This document shows positions 8,736 to 17,782 of a DNA stretch of 64,000 nucleotides, one piece after another. The notes under the pieces are model-generated. The model was not told the DNA's origin. It saw only the letters and a program-made list of their open reading frames with translations, and searched no databases. The DNA comes from Pandoraea sp. (GTDB taxonomy: Bacteria; Pseudomonadota; Gammaproteobacteria; Burkholderiales; Burkholderiaceae). A program made the translations under genes and the position numbers. The stretch lies in contig NZ_SCSK01000067.1 in assembly GCF_004297875.1 (NCBI RefSeq), positions 124,001-188,000 on the forward strand, given 5' to 3'. Positions within the stretch are counted from its first letter, which is position 1. Every line of letters starts with the position of its first letter.

Positions 8736-9593
8736 TTACTTGGTGCACAGTTGTGCCGTGGTCTTGTCAAAGGACGCCTGGGCATCCTTGTCGGTGAAGC
8801 CATAGTGCTTCATCAACTGCTTCCAGCCAGGGGTTTTCTTGAATTGAGCCAATTGGGTGTTGACGGCGTTGCGCAGATCCGTCGAATTCTGCGCGAAGGC
8901 GAAGCCCCCCCAACTGCGTGCCGGCTGACCGTGAACGATTGGATCAGTAAAGGGCTTGGCGGCTTGCACCTTGCCGCTCTTGGCCGCCAGCTGATTCACC
9001 GTCAGACCCGTTGCAGCATAGGCGCTGGCGCGGCCGGTCGTTACCGTTGAGATGGCATCGGCGTTGCTCGCGATAGTCACGATATTGCTGCTGGGCACGC
9101 CCAGTGCCTGAAGCATGTCGAGCTGATCGGCGCCCGCCATGATCGCGACCTTCTTGCCCGATTTGGCGAACGCTTCATACGAATCAAGATGAGCCGGATT
9201 GCCTTTGGCGACCAGCAAGCCCTCGCCATAGGAGCTGTCCGGCTCCGAGAACAGCACCTTTTCGCAGCGCGGCGGCAGGATCGCCATTTCCGCCGCAACC
9301 ATATCGAAACGGTTGGCTTTCAGACCGGGGATCAACGAGCCGAAGCCAGTGACGACCCATTTGATTTTCTTCACGCCGAGCTGCTTCATCACCTGCTTGG
9401 CAACGTCGGGGCCGATGCCTTTGGCTTGCTCGGACAGGTTCATGTAGCCGTATGGAATTTCATTGGCGATGGCGATGCGCACATAACCGCGCTGCTGGAT
9501 TTCCTTGAGCGTGACTGCGCCGGCTTGCTGTGCCAACCCGGTCGCCAAGGCGACGAATACCGTGGCGAGGGCTGTTGTGCGGGCCTTTTTCAT
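8736..9593 (-). CDS. ehuB: Ectoine/hydroxyectoine-binding periplasmic protein EhuB
   Basis: The periplasmic solute-binding subunit (285 aa) that captures ectoine or hydroxyectoine. It starts with a signal peptide (Lys-rich start, hydrophobic core, AQQAGA cleavage region near residue 25). Motifs that resemble characterised EhuB proteins are ANEIPYGYM, the FGSLIPGL segment and EMAILPPRC followed by SSYGEGLLV, which lie in the ligand pocket region. Of two in-frame ATGs (9599, 9593) the second has better spacing to AGGA. It is the first gene of ehuBCDA. Confidence 0.9.
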   Translation of the reverse strand: MKKARTTALATVFVALATGLAQQAGAVTLKEIQQRGYVRIAIANEIPYGYMNLSEQAKGIGPDVAKQVMKQLGVKKIKWVVTGFGSLIPGLKANRFDMVAAEMAILPPRCEKVLFSEPDSSYGEGLLVAKGNPAHLDSYEAFAKSGKKVAIMAGADQLDMLQALGVPSSNIVTIASNADAISTVTTGRASAYAATGLTVNQLAAKSGKVQAAKPFTDPIVHGQPARSWGGFAFAQNSTDLRNAVNTQLAQFKKTPGWKQLMKHYGFTDKDAQASFDKTTAQLCTK

Positions 9594-9671
9594 AAGCATG
9601 TCCTTTGGGGAAAAATTGACCGAAATGACTTCCGCGCTTATTTGATTCGTCTAGCAACGATAGCAGAAATA

Positions 9672-9703
9672 ATTATACACAATGAAACGATTTCAGTTGA
9701 AAT
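9672..9703 (-). promoter_or_regulatory. Possible ehuB promoter with overlapping inverted repeat
   Basis: On the minus strand TATAAT lies at 9677-9672, about 80 bases before the ehuB start, within an AT-rich patch. The -35 position is poor in sequence but is covered by ATTTCA-GT-TGAAAT (9690-9703), a 6-bp inverted repeat that could be an operator. The repeat differs from the one at ectR. Confidence 0.45.
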
Positions 9704-9803
9704 TAATAGCGTACCGAATCAACTCGGCGCCGCCTATCCCGGGAAAACTATCCGGCAGTCGCCCGACCGCCTGTGCGACGGCTTCGGCGATTACAATATC
9801 GGC

Positions 9804-10559
9804 ATGTCTGCCATTTCCATACTTGCTCTCGATACGTCGACCGAATTTTGCTCGGTAGCCCTGTATCTGAATTCACTCGGCACCGAACGCGTGATCGTCC
9901 GCCATCGCCACACCGGGGCGGTTTCCAGTGCACACGTTCTTCCGTTGATCCGGGACGTGCTCGACGAAGGGGGGCTGGCGCTCGGCGCGTGCCATGCGAT
10001 TGCCTTTGGCGCCGGGCCAGGCTCCTTCACGGGATTGCGCACTGCCTGCGGCGTGGCGCAAGGGCTTGCCTACGGCGCCGGCTTGCCGGTGATTCCGGTC
10101 AGCACCTTGCTGGCTTGTGCCGAAATGGCCCGGGCGCAGCGTCCCGCGCCCGGCCGGGTCATGGTGGCGCTCGACGCCCGCATGGAGGAGGTCTACTGGG
10201 CCGATTACACCTGGGACGGACCGTCCCAGGGCTGGGTCGTCAATCACGACGCGGCGCTCGATGCACCCGACGCATTGCCACAACCTGACGAGCCATTCAT
10301 GCTGGCCGGCAACGCCGCGGCGATTTTCGGGGATCGCCTGCCACTGGCAGGACAAGCCCGTGCCGTGTTGTCCGAGGCGTTGCCGCACGCCCGCGCGGTG
10401 GCCGTGCTGGCCGCGCGCGATTATGCGTTGGGGCGGACGCTGCCGGCGCACGAGGCGGCACCTTTCTACATTCGCAACAAGGTCGCGCAGACGGTGGCTG
10501 AACGGCAGGCCGCCGCCGGGCATCGCGCCACATTGGCGCACTTGGCGGAGGGGCGCTGA
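9804..10559 (+). CDS. tsaB: tRNA threonylcarbamoyladenosine biosynthesis protein TsaB
   Basis: A non-catalytic ASKHA-fold partner of TsaD that is needed to install the t6A modification at position 37 of ANN-decoding tRNAs. The start is the ATG at 9804 (251 aa); the ORF-track start at 9189 lies inside ehuB. The N-terminus shows ILALDTSTEFCSVAL, then GAGPGSFTGLRTACGVAQGLAYG (about 71-93), the classic TsaB segment. The stop overlaps the rimI start by one base (TGATG). The pairing of tsaB with rimI is common. Confidence 0.94.
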   Translation: MSAISILALDTSTEFCSVALYLNSLGTERVIVRHRHTGAVSSAHVLPLIRDVLDEGGLALGACHAIAFGAGPGSFTGLRTACGVAQGLAYGAGLPVIPVSTLLACAEMARAQRPAPGRVMVALDARMEEVYWADYTWDGPSQGWVVNHDAALDAPDALPQPDEPFMLAGNAAAIFGDRLPLAGQARAVLSEALPHARAVAVLAARDYALGRTLPAHEAAPFYIRNKVAQTVAERQAAAGHRATLAHLAEGR

Positions 10560-11047
10560 TGGCGGTGCAAGCTCACCGGTTCGCGGCGATGACCGAAGCC
10601 GATCTCGATGAGGTCATGGAGATCGAAACGCGCGCCTATCCATTTCCGTGGAAACGGGTAAATTTCGTCGATTCGCTGCGCGCCGAGGGCCCCAGTCAGG
10701 ATGCCTGCTGCCTGCGCGGTGAAGGCAGCGACCTGCTTGGTTACTTTATTTGCATGCCGGTGGTCGACGAGAATCATGTGCTGAATGTCTGCGTCGACCC
10801 ATCGCATCATGGGCAAGGCTGGGGCGTGCGCCTGCTCGATGAGATCGTGCGGCGCACGCGGGCCCAGGGCATGACTGGCGTGCTGCTCGAAGTGCGGCCC
10901 TCCAACAGCCGCGCACTGACGATTTACGAACGCTACGGATTTCGGCAGATTGGCTGTCGCAGGGGGTATTACCCCTCGTATCACGGCCGGCGCGAGGACG
11001 CCATCGTGATGCGCTTGACGCTGGAGGATCGCCGTGCCGCTGCCTAA
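10559..11047 (+). CDS. rimI: Ribosomal protein S18 alanine N-acetyltransferase RimI
   Basis: A GNAT-family N-terminal acetyltransferase (162 aa) that acetylates ribosomal protein S18. The acetyl-CoA loop is seen as VDPSHHGQGWGVRLLDEI (about 80-97), followed by LEVRPSNSRALTIYERYGF, the usual RimI C-terminal signature. It is coupled to tsaB by a 1-base overlap, and its end overlaps the next gene by 14 bases. Confidence 0.93.
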   Translation: MAVQAHRFAAMTEADLDEVMEIETRAYPFPWKRVNFVDSLRAEGPSQDACCLRGEGSDLLGYFICMPVVDENHVLNVCVDPSHHGQGWGVRLLDEIVRRTRAQGMTGVLLEVRPSNSRALTIYERYGFRQIGCRRGYYPSYHGRREDAIVMRLTLEDRRAAA

Positions 11048-11792
11048 ACCGATACTGGAAGAATTTGGATTGTGGCCGTTATGGGCGCGCCGCCTCGCAC
11101 CGACCGAGACGTCTGCCGACGTGTCGTCCGACATGCCGCCGGCCGCGCACGCGCAGGCGCGCGACGCGCTTGCCGGCGGCAGCCCGGACGATGGTGACGC
11201 GACGCCCGTCGAGCAACTCGATTGGGATGCGCTGGCCGCGCGAGTGGCGGGCTGCCGCGCGTGCTCATTGTGCGAGCATCGCACCCAGACGGTATTCGGC
11301 GTTGGCGACCGCCAGGCTGATTGGTTGCTGGTGGGCGAAGCGCCAGGCCAACAAGAGGACTTGCAGGGCGAGCCGTTTGTCGGGCAGGCCGGCAAGCTGC
11401 TGGACAATATTCTTGCCGCGGTCCAATTACAACGTGGCAAGAATGTCTACATTGCCAACGTGCTGAAATGCCGGCCGCCCAACAATCGCGATCCCGAGCC
11501 GGCTGAAGTGATGCAATGCGAGCCTTATCTGAAGCGACAGGTCGCGCTGTTGCAACCGAAATTGATCGTCGTGATGGGGCGCTTTGCCGCACAGAGCATC
11601 CTGAATTCGCAGGCCAGCATCGCCAGCATGCGAGGGCGGATCCATCATTACGAGGGCGTGCCGGTGATCGTGACTTACCATCCGGCCTACTTACTGCGCA
11701 ATTTGCCTGACAAGGCCAAGGCCTGGGCCGACTGGTGTCTGGCGCGCGCCACTTACGAATCGCTTTGCAACCCGAGCGCTACCGCACTTTGA
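11034..11792 (+). CDS. Uracil-DNA glycosylase, iron-sulfur type (family 4/5)
   Basis: A uracil-DNA glycosylase of the 4Fe-4S superfamily (252 aa, GTG start overlapping rimI). It has CRACSLC (74-80) and later cysteines in KCRPPNN (C146) and QCEPYL (C162) that would hold the cluster. The active-site motif is VGEAPGQQED (100-109) and the C-terminal motif is TYHPAYLLRN. The first 60 residues are a low-complexity leader often seen in Burkholderiales homologues. It removes uracil from DNA in base excision repair. Confidence 0.92.
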   Translation: MPLPKPILEEFGLWPLWARRLAPTETSADVSSDMPPAAHAQARDALAGGSPDDGDATPVEQLDWDALAARVAGCRACSLCEHRTQTVFGVGDRQADWLLVGEAPGQQEDLQGEPFVGQAGKLLDNILAAVQLQRGKNVYIANVLKCRPPNNRDPEPAEVMQCEPYLKRQVALLQPKLIVVMGRFAAQSILNSQASIASMRGRIHHYEGVPVIVTYHPAYLLRNLPDKAKAWADWCLARATYESLCNPSATAL

Positions 11793-12835
11793 TGCCCCAA
11801 TTGCGCGAGGCCCCGGTGCGGGATCTCGCGTGGTTACTGCTGTCTTCCGATTTGCTGCGCGCCGACGCATTCCCCGCCGAGTTGGGCAACGTCACACCCA
11901 GCGACGCCGAATTGGCAATGGTGGAGCGCTGGCTGCTGGCGCAGGATCGGCAACCGGCATCGCTAAAGGCGTTTCTCGCCGCCGGCGAAAGCGCCCGACT
12001 CGGGCGATACGCCGAGCGCCTGCTGCAGTTCTACCTGCGTGACGGCCCCGGTTACGAATTGATGGCCGCCGGCCTGCAAGTGCGCGATCTGCGGCAAGGA
12101 GGGCAGACTCTTGGGGAATGCGATTTTCTGATCAGGCATTTGGCCAGCCGACGAATGCTGCATTGGGAACTGGCGGTCAAGCTGTATCTTTACGTGCCTC
12201 CCGGGGACGACGATATGGCCATGGATGGTCTATCCGTTGCGCATGCCGAGCAATATCGATGGCTCGGACCAAACCTTGCCGACAGTCTCGGCGACAAGCT
12301 GCAGCGCCTGCTGCTGCATCAGTTGCGCCTGACGAGCATGGCGGCGGCCCAATCGATACTGCCGCATGCGGGACCGTGGCAGGCGCAGGCCTACTTGAAA
12401 GGATGGATGTTTCATCCACTCGGTGCCGGGCGCGACGCGGCGCCAACTGTGCCATTGCCGGCGGTGATCTCCGCCGAGCACGGGCGAGGATGGTGGGCCA
12501 CGCTGGCCGAATGGCAACGGGCGAGCGACACGGCGGCCAACGGCTCCGCAGTCGCCGCCTGGAGCGTGTTGCCGCGCGTTCACTGGCTGGCGCCAGCGCG
12601 CCTGACGGGGTCAGAGACTATGGATCGGTCGGCGCTCGGCGCGCGCATCGCCGCGCTCTGGCAAAACGGTCTGCCGCATGAACCCCTGCTGGTGGTTGGT
12701 CTGGCGGAAAACCCCGACGGCACTTGGGACGAGACCCAGCGCGGATTCATCGTGCCGGACGACTGGCTGGCGCGTGCGCGCCGGCGCATGGTCGAACTTT
12801 GGCAGCGCGCTGCGCAGCGGGGCCACACGCGCTGA
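11792..12835 (+). CDS. DUF1853 family protein
   Basis: A conserved protein of unknown function recognised as DUF1853, with RDLAWLLLSSDLL near the N-terminus, LRFYL-like RLLQFYL and a central LIRHLASRRMLHWELAVKLYL. The chosen start is the ATG at 11792, which overlaps the UDG stop by one base (TGATG); this gives 347 aa. The longer ORF from the GTG at 11735 would run 58 bases into UDG and adds a segment with no family character. No signal peptide or clear membrane span is seen. The central E-x-K-like segment resembles restriction-like nuclease folds, but this is only an impression. Confidence 0.8.
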   Translation: MPQLREAPVRDLAWLLLSSDLLRADAFPAELGNVTPSDAELAMVERWLLAQDRQPASLKAFLAAGESARLGRYAERLLQFYLRDGPGYELMAAGLQVRDLRQGGQTLGECDFLIRHLASRRMLHWELAVKLYLYVPPGDDDMAMDGLSVAHAEQYRWLGPNLADSLGDKLQRLLLHQLRLTSMAAAQSILPHAGPWQAQAYLKGWMFHPLGAGRDAAPTVPLPAVISAEHGRGWWATLAEWQRASDTAANGSAVAAWSVLPRVHWLAPARLTGSETMDRSALGARIAALWQNGLPHEPLLVVGLAENPDGTWDETQRGFIVPDDWLARARRRMVELWQRAAQRGHTR

Positions 12836-12843
12836 GCGGGTCA

Positions 12844-13662
12844 TCACGACTGACGGGGCCACCAGGCGTGAAAGTGATGCAGCGGGCCGATGCCGTGGCC
12901 AACCTGCAGCGCATCGCTCGAACCCAGCGCCTGACTCAGGTATTGCTTTGCGGCGCGCACGGTGTCTGGCCAGTCATCATGTTGGGGGCGCAGTGCGGCG
13001 AGCGCGGCCGACAATGTACAGCCCGTGCCGTGGGTATTGCGCGTCGGCAGGCGCGGGGCGTCGAACCTTTCGCTGCCCTGCTCGGTGAGCAGCCAATCGG
13101 GGCTGTTGACGCCCCCCAGATGTCCGCCCTTGAGCAGCACGTTGCGCGCGCCCAGGCCGCGCAGTGCCTGCGCCTGGGTCGCCATTGCGGCTTCGTCGGT
13201 CGCGGCTTGTTGATCGAGCAGCACGGCTGCTTCCGGCAGATTGGGCGTGATCAGGTCGGCCAGCGGCAGCAGTTCGCGGCGCAGTGCCTCGACCGCTTCC
13301 GGCGCGAGCAGGGCATGCCCGTTTTTCGACACCATGACGGTATCCAGCACGACGTGACATGGCCGGTAGCGCCGCAGCGCCTGGGCTACCGCGCGCACGA
13401 TATCGGCGTTGGCCAGCATGCCGATCTTCACCGCGGCACATTCGATGTCGCCGAACACGGCGTCGAGTTGGGCGCTGACGAATGTGCTCGGCGGTACGTG
13501 CACCGCGCTGACGCCAAGGGTGTTTTGCGCAGTCAGCGCAGTGATCGCGCTCATGCCGTAGACGCCAAGCGCCGAGAAGGTCTTGAGATCGGCCTGGATG
13601 CCGGCGCCGCCGCTCGGGTCGGATCCGGCGATGGTCAGTACGTTGAGAATGCGAGCCGACAT
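12844..13662 (-). CDS. thiD: Hydroxymethylpyrimidine/phosphomethylpyrimidine kinase ThiD
   Basis: A ribokinase-fold kinase that phosphorylates HMP to HMP-P and then HMP-PP for thiamine synthesis. The start is the ATG at 13662 (272 aa); the longer ORF begins inside lplT. Motifs are [19 protein letters not shown] (12-30), [25 protein letters not shown] and the anion-hole motif [15 protein letters not shown]. It lies 5 bases after lplT on the same strand and converges on the DUF1853 gene. Confidence 0.95.
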   Translation of the reverse strand: MSARILNVLTIAGSDPSGGAGIQADLKTFSALGVYGMSAITALTAQNTLGVSAVHVPPSTFVSAQLDAVFGDIECAAVKIGMLANADIVRAVAQALRRYRPCHVVLDTVMVSKNGHALLAPEAVEALRRELLPLADLITPNLPEAAVLLDQQAATDEAAMATQAQALRGLGARNVLLKGGHLGGVNSPDWLLTEQGSERFDAPRLPTRNTHGTGCTLSAALAALRPQHDDWPDTVRAAKQYLSQALGSSDALQVGHGIGPLHHFHAWWPRQS

Positions 13663-13667
13663 CGTAG

Positions 13668-14972
13668 TCAGTGCTTGATTTCGCCGATCAGCGCCACTGA
13701 ATCGAACTGGCGTTGATTGGCTTGATGACGGCGCATCACCAGCCACATGGTGCAGCATACGAAAGTGCCGAACAGCACGATCACCACGCCGACCGGCACG
13801 TTGAACCAGATCAGCAGCGCATAGAGACACAGCATCAACAGCACCGACAGGTTTTCATTGAAATTCTGCACCGCGATGGAGTGCCCCGCCGACAGCAGGA
13901 CGTGGCCGCGATGTTGCAGCAGGGCGTTCATCGGGACGACAAAAAAGCCTGCCAGGGCACCCACCAGAATCAGAAACAGATAGGCAACGATCAGATAGAA
14001 CGGAACATGCCAGATGCCAATCTTGATCGGCCAGTCCGGCAGTGTGTGCTTCGAAAAAAAGGCCATGCCCATCACGACGATGCCCATGGCAATGCCGACC
14101 GGCAACACAGACAGGGATTTTTTCAGAGGTATCTTGGCAGCCGCAAGCATGGCGCCGACAGCCACGCCCAGCGCGGACACCGCTTGCAGGATCGCGCCTT
14201 CGGACAGATTCATGCCAAGCGCCTTCTCGGCCCATTTCAACACGATGAACTGGAGGGTGGCGCCGGCGCCCCAGAACAGCGTGGTGACGGCCAGGGAGAT
14301 CTGGCCGAGCCGATCACGCCACAGCGTCGCGAAGCAACCGGCGAAGTCGGTGACCAGGCGTATCGGGTTGCGCTGTTGGCGCCGGTAGCGTGCTCCGGTG
14401 TCGGGGATGCCGAGGTTGATCAGCGCGGCGATGATATAGATGCCCATGATGACCAACATGGCGGCGTCGGCCGAGGTGTGGATGGCCGCTGGCGTGCGAG
14501 CGATGATGTAGTGGGCGATGTGCGGGTTGACGAGCGCGCCGCCCAGGACGGTGCCGAGAATGATCGAGGTGACCGTCAGGCCTTCGATCCAGCCGTTGGC
14601 GGCGACCAGCCGCTCGGCTGGGAGCAGTTCGGTAAGAATGCCGTACTTGGCCGGCGAGTAGGCGGCGGCACCGAAGCCGACGATGCCGTAGGCGATCAGC
14701 GGATGGGAGCCCGCCATCATCATGATGCAGCCGATCACCTTGATGCTGTTGGTGATGAACATGACCTTGCCCTTGGCCATGGAATCGGCGAATGCTCCGA
14801 CAAATGCCGCCAAAATGACGTAAGACAACACAAAAAACAGCTTAAGAAGCGGCGTCATCCATTGTGGTGCATGAGAGTCCTTGAGGAGCGCTATCGCGGC
14901 GATAAGCAATGCGTTGTCGGCCAGCGACGAAAAAAACTGCGCTGCCATGATGGTGTAAAAGCCTGTCTTCAT
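13668..14972 (-). CDS. lplT: Lysophospholipid transporter LplT (MFS)
   Basis: A major-facilitator membrane protein (434 aa) that flips lysophospholipids across the inner membrane for re-acylation. The start is the ATG at 14972 (protein start MKTGFYTIMAAQFFSSLADNA), typical for LplT; the ORF upstream of it is spurious. About 12 hydrophobic segments are seen. The segment AAYSPAKYGILTELLPAERL is characteristic. The acyltransferase partner fused or adjacent in many bacteria is not present here. Confidence 0.9.
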   Translation of the reverse strand: MKTGFYTIMAAQFFSSLADNALLIAAIALLKDSHAPQWMTPLLKLFFVLSYVILAAFVGAFADSMAKGKVMFITNSIKVIGCIMMMAGSHPLIAYGIVGFGAAAYSPAKYGILTELLPAERLVAANGWIEGLTVTSIILGTVLGGALVNPHIAHYIIARTPAAIHTSADAAMLVIMGIYIIAALINLGIPDTGARYRRQQRNPIRLVTDFAGCFATLWRDRLGQISLAVTTLFWGAGATLQFIVLKWAEKALGMNLSEGAILQAVSALGVAVGAMLAAAKIPLKKSLSVLPVGIAMGIVVMGMAFFSKHTLPDWPIKIGIWHVPFYLIVAYLFLILVGALAGFFVVPMNALLQHRGHVLLSAGHSIAVQNFNENLSVLLMLCLYALLIWFNVPVGVVIVLFGTFVCCTMWLVMRRHQANQRQFDSVALIGEIKH

Positions 14973-15278
14973 CTCAGCTTGGATCGGTTCCCGACGGCGG
15001 TTTTGCGTCCGTCCCATATCACCGGCGCTTGCCGCCGGCCAAGTGTAGCCCGGCGCGGCCAAGCACTCGGCGGCTCCTCTGATGGGAGAAAGAAATCGGC
15101 AAAACAAGTTGTGCGCACGGCTTTATAACACGAAAATATGCATAATCCTAACCGAGTCCGGCCATGGCCGGCCGCATCGCGGCGTCGGTCATAGTCCAGC
15201 TCGCTGGGCTGCCAGCCTCGCACGGTGGCCGTCGCAAGACCATAAACTCAATCACTCTCTCGTTCGAAACTCACCGTC
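14973..15278. other. Intergenic region between divergent lplT and alr
   Basis: 306 bases without a gene. An AT-rich patch near 15120-15150 probably holds the promoters of both genes, but no pair of elements matches well enough to call. A perfect 14-bp palindrome, CCGGCCATGGCCGG, lies at 15158-15171; being GC-rich in a GC-rich genome it may be chance. Confidence 0.4.
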
Positions 15279-16349
15279 ATGCCCCGTCCTATTCGTGCCA
15301 CGATCCACACCGCAGCGCTCGCCAATAATCTCGATGTCGCCCGGCGCCACGCGCCCGAGGCCAAGGTCTGGTCCGTGGTCAAGGCAAATGCCTACGGGCA
15401 TGGCATCGAACGGGCTTTTCCCGGCCTGCGCGAGACCGATGGCTTCGGCCTGCTCGATTTGAACGAAGCGATACGCTTGCGCGAACTGGGGTGGGCCGGT
15501 CCGATTTTGCTGCTGGAAGGTTTTTTTGACCCCGCAGACCTCAAGATCATCGACGAATATGGCCTCACTACAACCGTGCATTGCGATGAGCAACTGCGCA
15601 TGCTCGAAGGTGCTCGGCTGTCGAAGCCGCTGACGGTCCAACTCAAGATGAATAGCGGCATGAACCGCCTGGGCTTCGTGCCTGAGCGATTTCGCGCGGC
15701 CTGGGAGCGGGTCCGTGCGATGCCCGGGGTCGGCCAGATCGTGCTCATGACACATTTCTCGGACGCCGACGGCGAACGCGGTGTCGACTATCAGATGGAG
15801 GCGTTCGAGCGCGGCGCGCGCGATATTCCCGGCGAGCGCTGCCTGGCGAATTCGGCGGCGACGTTGTTTCATCCGCAAACGCATTACGCCTGGGTGCGGC
15901 CAGGCATCATCCTGTACGGGGGCTCACCCAGCGGCAAAACGGCGGATGTGGCAGGACTCGGACTGCAACCCGCGATGACCCTCGAGAGCGAGCTGATTGC
16001 CGTGCAGGAGCTCAGCACCGGACAGACCGTTGGCTATGGCAGCGTGTTCACCGCCGAGCGGCCGATGCGCATCGGAGTCGTGGCCTGTGGCTATGCCGAC
16101 GGTTACCCACGCCACGCCCCAACAGGCACGCCCGTATTGGTTGCCGGGGTGCAGACCCGGGTGGTCGGTCGCGTTTCGATGGATATGCTGATGGTCGATC
16201 TGAGTACCGTGCCGGAGGCCCGCATGGGCAGCAAGGTCGTGCTGTGGGGACGCGGGCTGCCGATCGACGACGTGGCCGCCGCATGCGGAACGATCGGCTA
16301 CGAGCTGATGTGCGCACTGGCGCCACGCGTGCCGGTGATCGAGCAATAA
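15279..16349 (+). CDS. alr: Alanine racemase
   Basis: A PLP enzyme that interconverts L- and D-alanine for peptidoglycan. At 356 aa it is the normal size. The Schiff-base lysine is K35 in VKANAYGHG and the second catalytic residue is Y253 in GYGSVF, both present. HFSDAD and NSAATL segments fit the family. It starts with ATG after a divergent gap to lplT and is followed by radA after 50 bases. It could be the biosynthetic (alr) or catabolic (dadX) paralogue; no dadA is adjacent, so alr is preferred. Confidence 0.94.
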   Translation: MPRPIRATIHTAALANNLDVARRHAPEAKVWSVVKANAYGHGIERAFPGLRETDGFGLLDLNEAIRLRELGWAGPILLLEGFFDPADLKIIDEYGLTTTVHCDEQLRMLEGARLSKPLTVQLKMNSGMNRLGFVPERFRAAWERVRAMPGVGQIVLMTHFSDADGERGVDYQMEAFERGARDIPGERCLANSAATLFHPQTHYAWVRPGIILYGGSPSGKTADVAGLGLQPAMTLESELIAVQELSTGQTVGYGSVFTAERPMRIGVVACGYADGYPRHAPTGTPVLVAGVQTRVVGRVSMDMLMVDLSTVPEARMGSKVVLWGRGLPIDDVAAACGTIGYELMCALAPRVPVIEQ

Positions 16350-16399
16350 GCGCTCGACACGCCGAGCGTCATTCCCGTTATTTTTGAGATCAGTCCCGG

Positions 16400-17758
16400 A
16401 TGGCCAAAGCCAAGACGATTTACACCTGTTCGGAGTGCGGCGGCCAGTCGCCGAAATGGCAGGGTCAATGCCCGCATTGCAATGCCTGGAATTCGTTATT
16501 GGAAACCATCGCAGAAACCGCCTCGGGGCATCGCTATCAGGCGCTGGCCAAGAGTGCGCCGGTGCGCCGGCTGGCGGATATCGAGGCCGCGGACGTACCG
16601 CGTTTTTCGAGCGGTATCGGCGAATTCGACCGGGTGCTGGGCGGCGGGTTGGTGGCCGGCGGCGTGGTGCTCATCGGCGGCGATCCGGGCATCGGGAAAT
16701 CGACGCTGCTGTTGCAATCGCTGGCTCAGGTTGCGCGCGAACGGCCGGCGCTTTATGTCAGCGGCGAGGAATCGGCCGCACAGATCGCACTGCGGGCGCA
16801 ACGCCTTGACCTGACCGGGCCGGCCAGCGGCGAGCTGCATTTGCTGGCTGAAATTCAGTTGGAGAAGATTTTGGCGGCGATCGAGAGCGAGCGCCCCGAG
16901 ATCGTCGTGATCGACTCTATCCAGACCGTTTATTCCGAGGCGCTGACCTCCGCGCCCGGCTCCGTCGCTCAGGTACGCGAATGCGCCGCGCAGCTCACGC
17001 GCACCGCCAAGCAATCCGGCGTGACGGTGATCATGGTCGGGCACGTGACCAAGGAGGGCAATCTGGCCGGACCGCGCGTGCTGGAGCATATCGTCGATAC
17101 AGTGCTTTACTTCGAGGGCGATACGCACTCTTCGTTTCGGCTGGTGCGCGCGTTCAAGAACCGCTTTGGCGCCGTCAACGAGCTTGGCGTATTTGCCATG
17201 ACCGAAAAAGGATTGCGGGGTGTCTCCAATCCATCCGCGCTGTTCCTGTCGCAGCACGACCAGACAGTGCCGGGCTCCTGCGTGCTGGTCACGCAGGAGG
17301 GCACGCGCCCGCTACTGGTCGAAATCCAGGCCTTGGTCGATACCGCGCAGGTGCCGAACCCCCGGCGCCTGGCCGTCGGGCTCGAACAGAATCGACTGGC
17401 AATGCTGCTGGCGGTGCTGCATCGGCATGCCGGCATTGCGTGTTTCGACCAGGATGTCTTCCTCAATGCCGTGGGCGGCGTGAAAATCACCGAACCGGCG
17501 GCCGATCTGGCGGTCATGCTGGCAATTCACTCATCATTGCGCAATCGACCGCTGCCACGCGGCATCGTGGCGTTCGGCGAGGTCGGTCTGGCTGGCGAGA
17601 TACGACCCAGCCCGCGCGGACAGGATCGTTTGAAAGAGGCCGCGAAACTCGGCTTTTCGTTGGCCATCATCCCCAAGGCCAATGCGCCCAAGCAACCCAT
17701 CGATGGACTCGAGGTGCGTGCGGTCGACCGTATCGACCAGGCTATCGCAGCGCTCTAG
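16400..17758 (+). CDS. radA: DNA repair protein RadA
   Basis: A RecA-like ATPase and helicase that drives branch migration in recombinational repair. The 452-aa protein has the N-terminal zinc motif C10-C13/C24-C27, Walker A GGDPGIGKS (93-101), the RadA-specific KNRFG motif (253-257) and a C-terminal Lon-protease-like domain (from about residue 290). All key elements are intact. It is probably in one transcript with alr; a 6-bp hairpin (CGCTCG/CGAGCG, 16351-16368) separates them but lacks a T-tract. Confidence 0.97.
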   Translation: MAKAKTIYTCSECGGQSPKWQGQCPHCNAWNSLLETIAETASGHRYQALAKSAPVRRLADIEAADVPRFSSGIGEFDRVLGGGLVAGGVVLIGGDPGIGKSTLLLQSLAQVARERPALYVSGEESAAQIALRAQRLDLTGPASGELHLLAEIQLEKILAAIESERPEIVVIDSIQTVYSEALTSAPGSVAQVRECAAQLTRTAKQSGVTVIMVGHVTKEGNLAGPRVLEHIVDTVLYFEGDTHSSFRLVRAFKNRFGAVNELGVFAMTEKGLRGVSNPSALFLSQHDQTVPGSCVLVTQEGTRPLLVEIQALVDTAQVPNPRRLAVGLEQNRLAMLLAVLHRHAGIACFDQDVFLNAVGGVKITEPAADLAVMLAIHSSLRNRPLPRGIVAFGEVGLAGEIRPSPRGQDRLKEAAKLGFSLAIIPKANAPKQPIDGLEVRAVDRIDQAIAAL

Positions 17759-17782
17759 CGCCGTCGTGTCAGCGGTGGCCGG

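Noticed and set aside
13713-15128. 471-aa plus-strand ORF opposite lplT
   Set aside because: Extremely His/Asp/Gln-rich product, which is the signature of the reverse complement of a hydrophobic membrane protein gene.
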